Positions 47,646 to 59,274 of a DNA stretch of 64,000 nt are shown one piece after another. The notes beneath the pieces were generated by a model that was given only the letters and a program-made list of their open reading frames with translations, made no database searches and was not told the DNA's origin. The stretch comes from Dryomyza anilis. Its lineage: Eukaryota; Arthropoda; Insecta; Diptera; Dryomyzidae. The stretch covers positions 23,722,617 to 23,786,616 of the forward strand of contig OX638132.1 in the NCBI GenBank assembly GCA_951804985.1, given 5' to 3'. Each line of letters starts with the position of its first letter. Within the stretch, counting starts at the first letter, position 1. The position numbers were made by a program, and so were the translations under genes.

Positions 47646-49032
47646 ATCCGTATTTAAATTAAGTAGGTTGTCCAAATCTTAAGACATTTTAGATACGTTA
47701 TAATAATTGACAAATAAACCAAAATAACAGAAAAAATTGAAAAAAAAATATAAATTTTGCTAATTTTAATGCACTTCAAAATTTGATTTCCCAACATTTT
47801 TAAAAATGCATATTCGCCCCTTTGGCCCCTTTTTTTAAATAATATATATTTTAGGGAAAATTTTAGATTAATATTGCCATATAAATTTAAAATTACTATG
47901 TTGAATTAAAAAATAATTTGTTATTAATTAAATGCCATGGTTATTAATAAATACCACGAAGTTTATGTAACCGAAATGGTCACAAATAAGTAATTGTTTT
48001 CATATTTGGTTTTTTGAATGTTCTGAACTATCGAAAACAATTCTTATACTGTAATGAAGACTATTTATAGATCCATATCGACCCAGCGGTATAAATACAA
48101 ACTATGAAAGACATCATAGTTGCTTTATGCATTTGAAAAGGGTGAAATTAAGAGTTACTATATATGAAAATTTAAAAAAAAAGTTTAAATAATGTAGTGT
48201 TCAAAATCCAGAGTATAATGTGGCATGGACTCCATTTAGTAACCTAGTTTAAAATTCATTATCAACAAGAGAGTCGACAATTGTAAAGAAATTATTGACG
48301 GTTCGATTCGTGTTTGGAGATTTAGCGAAATCGCGGATATAAAAACCAGTTACAAAGGGAAAAAATTCGTGGATAACTTTTTCAAGTAATTCTGGTCGCT
48401 TTGCCTTGAAACTCTGAAACTCGGACCTGTACAAATGTCCAAACATGCATCCAAAATTTCCAATGAAGCGTATTTCTTACTATTTGTTCGCTTGCACAGC
48501 GAACACACACTGCGTTCCAACAGCTGGCGTAACCTATAATTTAAAAATTTTACAATTCACTGGTTACCACACACAGCAACACAGACCAGCGAACAGATAT
48601 ACAAAGAAAATTGTTGCGTGGACGAAAAGCACAATTGCCCCAACATTGAATTGATTGAATGCAGGTGGTGTGGTTGCATTTGTCTGATTGTGCAATATAC
48701 ATACTTGTGGTCGAATATTTGTTGAGGCAATCAATAAATTTTGGCAAGTAAATCAATTTCATGCACAACCACTATCAGTTTCTACGCAAATGTCTAAAGC
48801 AAATTCCTACATATTCACATGTATGTGTTTGGTGTAAGTGTAAGGGATATTTATTGAGATTGTTGTGTGTGTGTGTGTTGGTAAGTAGTTCAATTGAAAA
48901 TCGTTTGAATAGTCAACATTTTGCAGTTACCACCAAAAGTGCGGTGCTATCAAATAGCATATCATCTAAATTCCACCCTAATTTCTGACTGAATGAGCAG
49001 TTTTAAAACAAACTTTGTCTTTCTCTGATTCA
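47646..49032. other. Intergenic DNA, no gene seen
   Basis: A further TTCGCCCCTTTGGCCCC at about 47813 may be a stray end of the preceding foldback family. 48249-48990 has several short open frames without recognisable similarity. Confidence 0.5.
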
Positions 49033-49038
49033 AGACTT

Positions 49039-49180
49039 AAACCAGTAAGGAAGGTTAGGTCACATTGATAATTTTTAAATAGGGAAATGTTCACAGTTGG
49101 TGTTAGTTATAATTATGAATTTTATAGTCGAACCCCCAATAAATAATCTACACTTATGTAATAATATTTTAGGTTATCTT
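49039..49180 (-). mobile_element. mini-me-type repeat, subtype 2, first part (split by piggyBac)
   Basis: ACCAGTAAGGAAGGTTAGG through CTACACTTATGTAATAATATTTTAGG matches the left end of 37021-37736. It continues at 50768 after the piggyBac insertion. Confidence 0.75.
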
Positions 49181-49184
49181 TTAA

Positions 49185-50763
49185 CCCTAACCCTCCTGAC
49201 ACGGGTACCCGGGTACCCGAACGGACTTTGAAGTCAAATATTTTTCAAACCAAAAATGTTACAAATTTGAGGATCCATGACGTCTTACAAATAGTCGTTT
49301 TTTACTGTTTTTTCTCATTTATAGCTTTTTAAAAATATTTGGGTCGGCTGTGAAAGAGCCCAAAATCAAATAGGCCTTACCCTCCTGGTTGTTTTTATTG
49401 TTTTTTAAATGTTTTACTAATTATTGAGAATTTAAATTAATATAACAACATACTTTGTGCTATTATAATGGCATAAAAGAAAAATGAAAGGAAAAATCGA
49501 CAGATAATGCAGCGTAGTGGATTTCGGTGTGCATGTTTCACATTGAGCGCTTGCATATATTGCACTTTTTAGTATCTTTCGGTCGGATTTTGGATCATTA
49601 GACACGCAAAGATAGCGTAAAAGTACCCGATGAACCTGCAGCATCCGGACAAATGTTTTTGTGGATCATAAGCTCAAGAGCTATCTGGACGACGGTGTAC
49701 CAGGTTATTTAATTGTGAGCGGCCTGTTTGTTCATGTCTTTCAAATCTACGTAAAGTATTGGTAAAATGCCAATACGAGATCTTTGTGTATTTCGATGGT
49801 AAGGAAACTGGAATAGATACAAAATGCACTAGCCGCAGCCACGCCGATCTTGTAGAAAAAAAAATACCAAGGGAATATATTTGTCATTCATTTTGTGCCA
49901 TATATGACAAAGAGTTTATTTTTTATTGAATATACATTGGGATGTACCTATATCGTCTATGGGAATGCAATCTTTGTTTTGTCAAAGGATACTGATTCCG
50001 CTAACTCGGCCATCGAGTGTTACGTAAAAAATGTTTTGTTGTTTCTAAAAATCAGCTAGAACTAAAACAATATTTTATCCAACGCTTACATTTCTCTGAC
50101 GACAGGTTCCTTTACCTGTGTATATTATGTGAATACCAAATTTAACTGGCTTCGACGGAATGTATTGGATAAAACTTGTCCGTACTCCAAATAAGAGTAA
50201 CTGCTCATCCAATGTAACGTTTTCATCCAGATAAAAATTCTTTGTAGATTTTTCATTAGTATATTCCAAATGATGCTGGGAACGGCCTTGTCTGTTGCCT
50301 GCTTTATGATCTTGTGAAATCAAAGTCAAAGCGAATTTAGGATAATATTTGCTGAAATCTATCACAAATAGACGTTGAATTTTACGATGAATCGACAGTG
50401 ATAAACTCAAAAAATTGAAGGAGTATCATCGCTAGCACAACTGATAAAAGTAGCCAGCAAAACTCCAATGAAAGCATTAGTTTATTTCATTGTAATCAGA
50501 CGAAACTCGCGAGATTTAACCTTTTGAGTTTTGGCTAATTTCTTCCGGTTAAAATCTTATGCCCTTGTTGTTGCTATGTTTGAGGATCTCAGTTTTTATA
50601 TATATGTTATTAATTCATCGAAAATTACCTCAACTGTCACCATTCTAATAATTTTACGATGCGATCCATCTAAATTTTCAATTTGTCCATATAAAATACA
50701 CACGGGTACCCGGGTACCCCTGTCAGGAGTCAACGTATGTAAATGTTGTCAGGAGGGTTAGGG
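49185..50763 (-). mobile_element. piggyBac-type DNA transposon, internally decayed, in TTAA site
   Basis: Flanked by TTAA on both sides (49181-49184 and 50764-50767), with 17-bp perfect terminal inverted repeats beginning CCCTAACCCTCCTGACA. A subterminal GGGTACCCGGGTACCC motif is present on both sides; on the right side it is separated from the terminus by about 30 bp. This is piggyBac architecture (TTAA target, CCC ends, asymmetric internal repeats). 1.58 kb total, too short for a complete transposase of about 550-600 residues plus ends. Confidence 0.92.
49432..50410 (-). pseudogene. piggyBac transposase remnant
   Basis: On the minus strand the frame 50410-50075 contains DENVTLDEQLLLF and QYIPSKPVKFGIHI, the conserved catalytic-core signature of piggyBac transposases. 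The later core and the C-terminal cysteine-rich region are only traces: the 49644-49432 frame reads …ASAQCETCTPK…, which might be a vestige of the C-terminal zinc-binding motif. The frame is broken between these parts and there is no N-terminal portion, so it is non-functional. Confidence 0.85.
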
Positions 50764-50767
50764 TTAA

Positions 50768-50946
50768 AGTATTTCAGAGGCCCACGTGGATTACGAATCC
50801 TTAAAATAGAGCTGCATTGAACGTTCATGCAGATTTTCTTGTCGAGACAGCGTAGTATAAAAGTAATCAAATTTGGAAGTTCGTTCATCTACATCTTCTA
50901 GTTTTTCTGTAATCGTGATTTCAACAGACACACAGACGGACATCGC
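50768..50946 (-). mobile_element. mini-me-type repeat, subtype 2, second part
   Basis: AGTATTTCAGAGGCCCACGTGG, GATTACGAATCCTTAAAATA and the GTCY-type ACAGACACACAGACGGACATCGC match 37155-37610. Together with 49039-49180 it restores a subtype 2 copy across the TTAA insertion point. Confidence 0.75.
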
Positions 50947-51106
50947 TAAATCGACTCATTGACATTGTAGGTATTTAAGACGCAATTTGTTTTATTGATA
51001 GGGAACATCGTTGGAAGGGTAATGGTTAAATCGACTCATTGACATTGTAGGTATTTAAGACGCAATTTGTTTTATTGATAGGGAACATCGTTGGAAGGGT
51101 AATGGT
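50947..51106 (+). repeat. 80-bp perfect tandem duplication
   Basis: Unit TAAATCGACTCATTGACATT… at 50947 recurs at 51027 with no visible difference, at the edge of the mini-me remnant. Very recent event or an assembly effect. Confidence 0.92.
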
Positions 51107-51329
51107 ACCCTTTCTGAGTAGTATGTGGCTCCCAAACAGGGGTCAAAACTCCATAATGACCCAATTTGTTTTATTTCGGAAATCAATAGAGAATATCATT
51201 AGATGCCAAATGGTACTTTTTGGAAAGGTCGAGGTCCCCCCAAAGGAGTTAAAAATACCATTTCGAATACAAAAGGAACTGGATCATTCCAAAAGGTTCC
51301 ATTAGGTATCTAATTATGTAGTCGCGTAC

Positions 51330-51692
51330 CACTTTGAATATTGGCATTCGATATTTAACAATGTCTGCTATATACTTTTGAATAAAAAGAAGTTTTCGAC
51401 CTTTTTTACACATTCCGCCCAATTTTGTCCACCCACATTTCGGAAAAAATGTTAATTTCTTCACTTCGAGGGAAATCTTCACTTCGAGGAAATGTCCATT
51501 CGGGAAAATAGCACTTCGAAGATTGGCATTCAATATCTAACAATGTCTGCTATATATTTTTGAAAAAAAAGAAGTTTTCGACCTTTTTACACATTCCGCC
51601 CAATTTTGTCCACCCTTATTTCGGGAAAATGTTAATTTCGGGGATATGTTCAGTTCGGGGAAATCTTCACTTCGAGGAAATGTCCATTCCGG
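51330..51692 (+). repeat. 182-bp tandem duplication ending in 15-bp-type repeats
   Basis: CACTTTGAATATTGGCATTC at 51330 and CACTTCGAAGATTGGCATTC at 51512 start two diverged copies. Each ends in a run of TTCGGGGAAATGTCC-like units of about 15 bp, extending to about 51740 after the second copy. Confidence 0.85.
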
Positions 51693-51819
51693 AAAATAGC
51701 TTCGGAGAAATGTCTTACGGGGAAATTTCTTTCGGTGAAATGTAAATAAACTAAGTAAATGAACTGAAATTGATATAAAAGTAAAAAAAAATATAATAAA
51801 AAATTGTTGAAAAATAAAT

Positions 51820-52160
51820 ACGGGCGGACCACCCCTACTTTTAAAACATATGTAGAGATTTAAGGCTAATATTTCATAAATTTGTTTTCATTAATTAGCG
51901 AATAAAATGTCCACTATGAAAAAGCGGAAAAAAAATAAAAACTAAAGTAGGCGTATTTCCAACACATATTTCTTGGTAAATTCTAACAATACAGTTTAAA
52001 TTTTATAAGTGTATCTTGAATATATTTCGAGATACTGGTTACTAAAGTGTTATATATATTGGCTTGTATGGGAGGTGGGCGTGTCCGGAAACGGACTCGG
52101 GTGGTGATGCTGATCAAAAATATATATACTTTTCCATACCGGTCATGCCTCCTAAGGTGT
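51820..52160 (-). mobile_element. mini-me-type repeat, subtype 1, diverged partial copy 7
   Basis: GGGCGGACCACCCCTAC, GCTAATATTTCATAAAT and the core complement GGTGATGCTGATCAA…TTTTCCATACCGG are recognisable. Both ends and the GTCT run are lost or truncated. It stops at CCTAAGGTGTAGGG. Confidence 0.7.
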
Positions 52161-52162
52161 AG

Positions 52163-52215
52163 GGCAGGCATGTCAAACACACGGCCCGCCAACATATCTG
52201 TGCGGCCCGCGAAGA
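52163..52215 (+). mobile_element. Possible hAT-type transposon end
   Basis: CAGGCATGTCAAACACACGG followed by CCCGC and, 20 bp on, GTGCGGCCCGCGA resembles the CAGGGGTGTCAAAC…GGCCCGC terminus of hAT elements seen in many animals. The matching right end was not found with confidence; a weak candidate (GTGCCGTCCGCAATTTTGAT) is at about 54771. Low certainty. Confidence 0.4.
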
Positions 52216-53975
52216 CTTTTTAAATAATATTGGAAAAATATATTTTTAAGAATTGAAAATTTTTAAAAATATGTTATTTTCAGGAGTTAAAATGATTATT
52301 ATATTAAATAACGAAGGTAAAATCAAGATTACCATTTATTCTTGGTTAAAAATTTATTAATTTATTTAAAAAAAATCAATATTTTTATATTTTCCAAAAT
52401 TTAATAATGAGAAATTGAGACTTGATTTTTTATTTTCATAATTTTCCTTTTAAATATTATACATGGCGTTGAACAAATGGCATAACAATAATGTTTATCT
52501 TTTTTTCATCAAGTAATATTGTTTTTTATTCATAAAATTTTAAATTTAATGTAAAGTTTTGGATTTCCCTTGGCTATATTTCACCGGAATTTATAAAAAA
52601 TATATAGTAGCGCATAGTTTTGTACGTCTAATAACGAAATGATAAATACATTATTGTTTTTGGTTCGACTATTTAACATAAAAGGAGAGAAAAATAATTA
52701 AAACTTAAAAATCTTAAAAACTAGACCCTATTTAACAAAACCATTTTCGGAATTAGCTCCAGTATCAAATAAAGGCGCAATCAAAATAAAACAAGAATCA
52801 AAAATTTGTAGACAAGAGTCTTGCATTGTACAAATTGGAATTGTATTAAATTTAACATTTTTTTTTAGTAAGTAAAACTTCTTGTTTAGAGACATTCCAC
52901 ACCAAATCTATCACAGTTCCAGACTCACCTTCTCCAGAGATAAAGTGGTCCAAAGTTTCAAAAAATTAATCAATAATCACTTTTTGTGGTTGTAGAAAAA
53001 AACTCTTGACCGTAGAATGCTGCAAACCTCATTTTAAGGATAATAAAATAAACTTTGTTATAACTCCTAAATCGGTACATCTCTAATCAATGGATTGTGC
53101 TTGCAATTTAAATTAGTTGTGCATAAAAAGGAACCCTTTTCAAATTTATATAAATTTCAAATTTATATAAATATCAAATTTATACACGATATTTAAAAAA
53201 AAAACTTTTTCAATATGTTTGGTAAGAAGACTTCCATGTGATTTAGGCCTCAAAGTTTTCTCGAACTAACTTGGATAACAAAAATTCGATCTCGTTGCTA
53301 ATTTTTAAAATGTCGTAATTTTAGTAGAGTAAAATTTTATGTTAGGATATTTAAACATTTTCCACATCGCAATGTTTTTGAAATATATCTCTATATATTT
53401 GAACTATTTGTAAAACAACTACTCGTAAAACAAAAACCATATGAATTAAAAAAAAAAAACTTTAAAAAACAACTCTAAATACGAATCGAACATGGGTCAT
53501 TCCACGTTAGAAATATCAATATTGGCACGAGTCTTCCAATTTTGATGACACTTTGTGGGTCATACATAAATTACATAAATAAATAAAATAAAATACATTT
53601 AACTCTGATAAAGTTAAATTTATTTTTCAAATCACTGTTGCGTATACACCCCATTATTTGAAAAATCAAAAAGCCTTTTTTTAAAAACCCTGGAGTTTTC
53701 CCCGTCTCTGAAATTATAACAAGCAAAATATGAAATTAAAGCAATGAGCCAAAAGCAATTTTGTATGGAGAAAAATCGACAATTGAAATTTAAAATTTGA
53801 TAGTTCAGAAACTATGGTGGACTTCATCCAAATTATTCTTTCAATCGACGGGGAAAACCTCAGGGTTTCAAAAAAAAAATGTTTTTTATTTTGAAAATGG
53901 TGGGTCGTATACGTAACAGTGATTTGTAAAATATTTTTAATATTTTTTTAAGTTAAATGTATTTTATTTTTTTAA
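52216..53975. other. AT-rich DNA, no gene seen
   Basis: No domain or family recognised. It may be the interior of a decayed hAT element if 52163 is its left end. Confidence 0.4.
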
Positions 53976-53989
53976 ATTGTTATTTGCAT

Positions 53990-54294
53990 AGTAGCCGCGG
54001 TAGCTCAGTGGTTAGTGCGTTGGACTGCGATCCGAAAGGTCCCCGGTTCAAGCCTGGACTGGGGCTTACAACATCTTTTCATAGAAACATTTTTCTATAC
54101 CGCGCTACCTCTCGTCAGTAAATGGCAAACCTACGATAGTAAAACCATGAAAAGCTCTCACCCGCCGTTCGGATTCGGCAATAAAGTGTAGGTCCCACCA
54201 CTTTGAGTACAAATAAAACACGCACAGCTCAAAATGGTGAGAGAGCTCGGCCGAAGTTCTATACAGGACTGTAGCGCCAAACTACTACTACTAC
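53990..54294 (+). mobile_element. tRNA-derived SINE, copy C
   Basis: Same head (A box TAGCTCAGTGG, B box GGTTCAAGCC), body and 3' end as 45856-46164, but with a (CTA)n tail. Flanks show an imperfect 14-bp direct repeat (53976-53989 versus 54295-54308, 11 of 14 identical), as expected of an aged target duplication. Confidence 0.92.
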
Positions 54295-54308
54295 ATTTGT
54301 ATTTGAAT

Positions 54309-55940
54309 GCGTTATCAGAAAGCTTATATAAACCATTAATTTTAATATTTATCATTATATTTATAATTATCTAATATAGTAGTTTGATGATTCAATGCTC
54401 ATAACTTTGCTGGAGTTGCGAAAGCAAAAAAAAAAAAACTAAATACACAGTTTTTTTTTTCGGTCACTATCTACTCACAAAATGTCATCGAAATCGGAAG
54501 ACATCGTGCCACATCTATTTTCATTTCTTAATAATGATTATTTAGAAATAATAAGAAAAAAATTTGAAATAAAAAAAATTATAGCTGAAGTGTTAAAATT
54601 ATATCTATGTCTTTTTTTAGCATAGAAAAACTGCTATAAAAATATATGAATAATTAAAAAAAAAAGTTATTATTAACATTTATTAATATTGTTTTTATTA
54701 ATATTTTATTAATATTAACAAATATTTTTTAGAAAAAATCATAGTTTAATATTCCATACGGAAGTTTTTGTGCCGTCCGCAATTTTGATGTGATTTATTA
54801 TAAAAAAAAAAACTATAAATTAAAAAAAAAACAAAGTTAAATTAGAAAAATAGAGCACATTATCTCAACTATTTATGAAAAGAATTAAAAAAATTAATTT
54901 GTACGCAAAATTCGCTGACTTTGTGGAATTTCCATATGAACTTCAACCATGTACTTCTGTTTTCATCCCCGTCCGGATCGAATAATATTTAATGTATATT
55001 TTTTGATCTACCGTATAAAATTTTATTTTAATTTTCCATGAAATTATAAAAGTTTTAACCGAACCCCCGTACTCCGTTTTTTTTTTGTATGATTAAAGAG
55101 AAAGCTTTAAAAGTATATTTAAAAACAGCCCTTATTTCGGTTTCAGTCTGGCATGTTTTCGTATTTATGTAAATCATAGACAATTTAAATAAGCATCTGT
55201 TTCCTGACCGGCTTAGGTATAGATTAAATGCTATGTTGTCGCACTAACTACTCTGGTCATCATCGCGCCCAGCATGACAACATTTCTTTCAAATACAGAC
55301 CCTCAAAACTTATGCTAATGAGCATGGTCAGCTACTCAGCAGTCTAATTAATAGTCAGGTCAAGTGTTAATTTGCAATAATAGATGCTACAAATGTACAA
55401 GATATCAGCACAATTAACAAGGACAATTGCCTATTGATGAAGATCCGACGTAAAACTTTAATTAGACTAACGAAGGTTTTCTGTGCTGCGAAGTATACAG
55501 TTTCAATAGGTTGTCTGTGAAAAGTGAATTCTAAGGGAGCGCAAGTTGTGGTTCTGCTAATAATTTGCATAACGAATGTAATTAAGTAGAGGAAGGCACA
55601 AACAGTATTGTGAAATATTTAAATTGGATGGTGTTGAGGGAAATTTTCTATTAAGAAAAATTAAAAGGAAAATATTTATAACACAACAGTATCAGTATTC
55701 TATATAATACTGATACAAATTTTTTCTGTACAGAATATTTTCTATATTAAATATTTTTTTTATCGTATCGATATATAACAGATACATTTTTATAATAGGT
55801 GAAAGATACAAAATTTAAATATTAGTCATTATTACTTCTTTGACTTCTATAAACTTCTATAAACTATAAGTCAAATGAATCTTCTTTCTTGAATATTGGG
55901 CCAAGTTGGTAGTCCAAAACATTCATTCAAAATAGAAAAC
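54309..55940. other. Intergenic DNA with a small perfect hairpin
   Basis: AT-rich. GTATCAGTATT / AATACTGATAC (55689-55699 and 55706-55716) is a perfect 11-bp inverted repeat with a 6-bp loop. 55200-55570 is less AT-rich, but no gene was recognised. Confidence 0.5.
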
Positions 55941-55944
55941 TGCA

Positions 55945-56051
55945 AAACTTTACCATCATTCCAGTGTATTAAATTATTCCCGGAGAAAATGCTCACATAC
56001 AGAGCATTTTCTCTGCGAATAATTTAATAACCTGGAATTATGGTAAAGTTT
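55945..56051. repeat. 50-bp-arm hairpin with about 7-bp loop
   Basis: Left arm 55945-55994 (AAACTTTACC…GAAAATGCTC) pairs with right arm 56002-56051 (GAGCATTTTC…GGTAAAGTTT) with only about half a dozen mismatches. Too compact for most MITEs; the shape is that of a pre-miRNA-like stem-loop or a minimal foldback element. Confidence 0.8.
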
Positions 56052-56170
56052 TTCTTTAATATGTGATCTCAAATATAAAATGTTAGAGCACAAAAAACAT
56101 CTTTAGGAATTTTTTAGGGCTCGATTTATTTTGTAAAAATTAAATTAATAAAATCCGATCAAAAACACAA

Positions 56171-56874
56171 AAAACGAGTTGGGAAAGTTAGGTCACATGG
56201 GGCGGATTATTATATATCAGAATATTATTCATATATCAGAAATTTACGTCTTATATCCCCATAAATTAAAAATTATATAAAGTATAAAAAACTAAAAAAA
56301 ATAAATTTGAAAAATGTAATTGGGCGGACCACGCCTATATTTAAAATTTTGAAAGGCTAATATTTCATAGATTTGATTTTAATAATTTACGGATCAAATT
56401 TCCACTATGAAAACCCGGGAAATAATGAAAAAAAAAAGTGGGCGGATCACGCTCATTTTTGGACCACATATTTTTAGGTGAATTATAACAATACCTTTTA
56501 AATTTTATAACTATACCTTGAATACTTTTCGAGTTATTAGTTCCGAAAGAGTTATATAAAAGTGACTTGTATGGGAGGTGGGCGTGTCCGTTAACTGATT
56601 TGGCTCATTTTCAAACTCAGTTCCTACTTTTGGATAAAATATAATGAGACGAAATTTCATCGCATTCTGATCAGTATTTCTCAAGTTATTCTGTATTCGG
56701 ACAGCAAGACAGCAAGACGGACAGACAGACAGATAGACGGACATGGCTAAACGGACTCGGGTAGTGATGCTGATCAAGAATGTATATACTTTTCCATACC
56801 GGACACGCCTCCTAAGGGGCGTTACAATATATGAACAATGTTAATATACCCTGTACCTCATAGGTGTTGGGTAT
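56171..56874 (-). mobile_element. mini-me-type repeat, subtype 1, copy 8, with 10-bp target duplication
   Basis: AACGAGTTGGGAAAGTTAGG to the terminal hairpin ACCCTGTACCT…AGGTGTTGGGT. The perfect 10-bp direct repeat AAAAACACAA lies immediately outside both ends (56161-56170 and 56875-56884). Missing about 100 bp after the left end compared with copy 5. Confidence 0.9.
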
Positions 56875-57058
56875 AAAAACACAACAGCAATAACACAAAT
56901 GAAAATTTAAAACATAAAATCTAAATAAACATAAATATTTTTTGGAAACATAAGTATTATTGATAGTATTTCGTACCCGAGCTTTCGTACACGAGCTTTT
57001 GTTTTTTTTTTGTTTTCTAGTGTTTCCCTGTTTTGTTCTTTAATAGTCTTTTGATTGA

Positions 57059-57742
57059 ATATACCTTTGAGACTGAAAGGGTATATTCAGTTTGGTACGC
57101 TGTTTGTAACACCCTGAAGAAAGCATCTCCGGTATGGAAAAGTATATATATTCTTGATCAGCATGACCTCTTGAGTCGATTTAGCGATGTCCGTCTGTCT
57201 GTCTGTCCGTCTGTCCTTCTGTCTGTCTGTCTGTTGAAATCACGATTACGGAAAAAGTAGAAGAGCTAGAGCAATGAAACTTTAGATTTAGATGGCTTGA
57301 TCGATTTATTGTGACCTGAGAACTGACCAATTATGTTCAAATACCTCATATAAAATTTACATCTACAGATCAACTTTACTGTATACGTGCTTAGGTAAAC
57401 TTTTTTGGTCAAATATATATGTTGACATCATGCTGGAATACATGAAAATAATGTTTTCCCATGAAACGACTTGTGGTTCCAAAAAAAAAAAATCAAAATT
57501 CGGTACACCTACCCATTTGTAAATATGGGTATCCAATGAATGGAAATTCTTCAGCGATGGAAAATTTGTAGTTATTTTCAGGATTCGTATACCCTGGTGA
57601 CCTATATACCAATTTGAATGGTAACCACACGTATGTGTAGGGTATTTATAGTCGGCTTAGACTGACTATAATTTTGTTAATCCTAACTATCATAATAACA
57701 CCAACTTTAAAATTTCCCATGTTATCTAACCTTCCCCACTGG
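57059..57742 (+). mobile_element. mini-me-type repeat, subtype 2, copy 2
   Basis: Starts ATATACCTTTGAGACTGAAAGG; core TTCTTGATCAGCATGACCTC; GTCY run at about 57190-57232; ends CTAACCTTCCCCACTGGTTT. Mirror of 37021-37736. Confidence 0.85.
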
Positions 57743-58270
57743 TTTTTTTTGTTTGTTATTTCTTCTGATTTTGTTTTTGATAATGACTTTTTATTTTACT
57801 TTAATTTTTTGGTTTTGCGTTTTTTTTTTATTAATTTTGCTTTTTTTGTTTTCTTGTGTTTTCCTGTTTTTTCTTTAATATTCTTTTGATTTATCGTTTT
57901 TTGTATTATTTTTTAATTGTTGTTATTCCTTGTGATTTTGTTTTTAAGATGGACTTTTTTCTTACTTTATTTTTTTGGTTTTGTATTTTGTTTTTGATTT
58001 TTTTTAATATTTTTTTTTTCCGGTGTTGGTTTTGTTTTTGTTTTTTGAGTTTTTGATTTTTTTTTGTTCTGATTTTGTGTTTGTTTTTGCTTTTGTTTTT
58101 TCATTTGTTTTCGTGATTTTTCATTAATTTTTGTGCATTTGCTTTTGTTTTGCGTTTGGTTTTACTTTAGTTTTAGTGTTTTTTCATTTTTCTGTTGTTT
58201 TTTTTGCTTTTTTTGTTTGTTTGTTTTTTGATTTTGTAGTATTTGTTATTAGATTTTAAGTGAAACTAGT
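57743..58270 (+). repeat. T-rich low-complexity tract
   Basis: About 500 bp dominated by T with interspersed G (TTTTTGTTTTTG-type), strongly strand-asymmetric and following directly on the mini-me 3' end. Open frames rich in F and L here are compositional. Confidence 0.75.
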
Positions 58271-59270
58271 TTTAAGACAATTTTAAATTTCAGTACCTAC
58301 GGTTTAACTTACGTGATGATGATGATGATAATGGTAATGCTGATATTTATTATGATGTTAATGATAATGTTGGTGATATTAATTATGATGTTCATGATGA
58401 GCTAAGTGATGATGTGGATCCCACGATATTCTTGATGAAAATGAGATCGATAATGAAAATTTTCCACCCACTTTGACTAATTTGGCCGTCGTAGATACAT
58501 GAGCTGATAAATTCTTTTTTAATGCCTTTTTTAAAATGTAACCTTTTCGAACGTGAGTAGTCATCAATATAGATACTGAGATATAAGTTGACGCTATCCA
58601 TTTAATATGTTTGCAATTTATTTTCCAAAATCAATTATACCTATGTTAATTAAAAGTATATTTTTAATTTATTAAAAAAATATTTGAAAAATAAAAATAT
58701 GCGACAAAATTATGAATATATTATCTATCCAAACACATCTCATATATATAAATCGGAATATTATTCAGTATATAAGAAGAATTCAACCCTCCTGTAAGCA
58801 GACCTTTCGGCTGTCACATACGTATTCAATGGGTCCAGCAATACCTGCCACATAATAGATATGAAAATCATGATTTTTGTTTCACTTTTTTGATTTTTTT
58901 ATATTTTTTATGAATTGTTGTTGGATTTTATGTTTAAGAGTTAGATCAATGGAACTTAGAAGTGAGATAACATATACCTATACACTATATGTTGCTGAAT
59001 ATGACCATGATCAGTTGATTGTGACTTTTGACCTGAGTACCTTTGCTCTAATACCTCATTTGCCACCAACATCTATGGGTGATTTTACATATACCACACC
59101 CACAATTTGTAGAAAATATATGGATTTTTTTCTTCCAACAATTTTTCCCTAATATTTGTGACAGTACAGAATTGGGCTGATTAAAAAAAAAAACAAAAAA
59201 ACAGTAAAATATGCATATTAGGCATCCTGTAAAAACCACATATGGTGGATTAAAACAAAAAGAAAGTTTG
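58271..59270. other. Intergenic DNA, degenerate GAT repeats
   Basis: 58312-58420 is a degenerate (GAT/AAT)n stretch. The rest is AT-rich with no gene or repeat family recognised. Confidence 0.5.
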
Positions 59271-59274
59271 TGGT

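Noticed and set aside
49185..49205. Telomere-like CCCTAACCCT
   Set aside because: Only two units, at the terminal inverted repeat of the piggyBac element beside TTAA.
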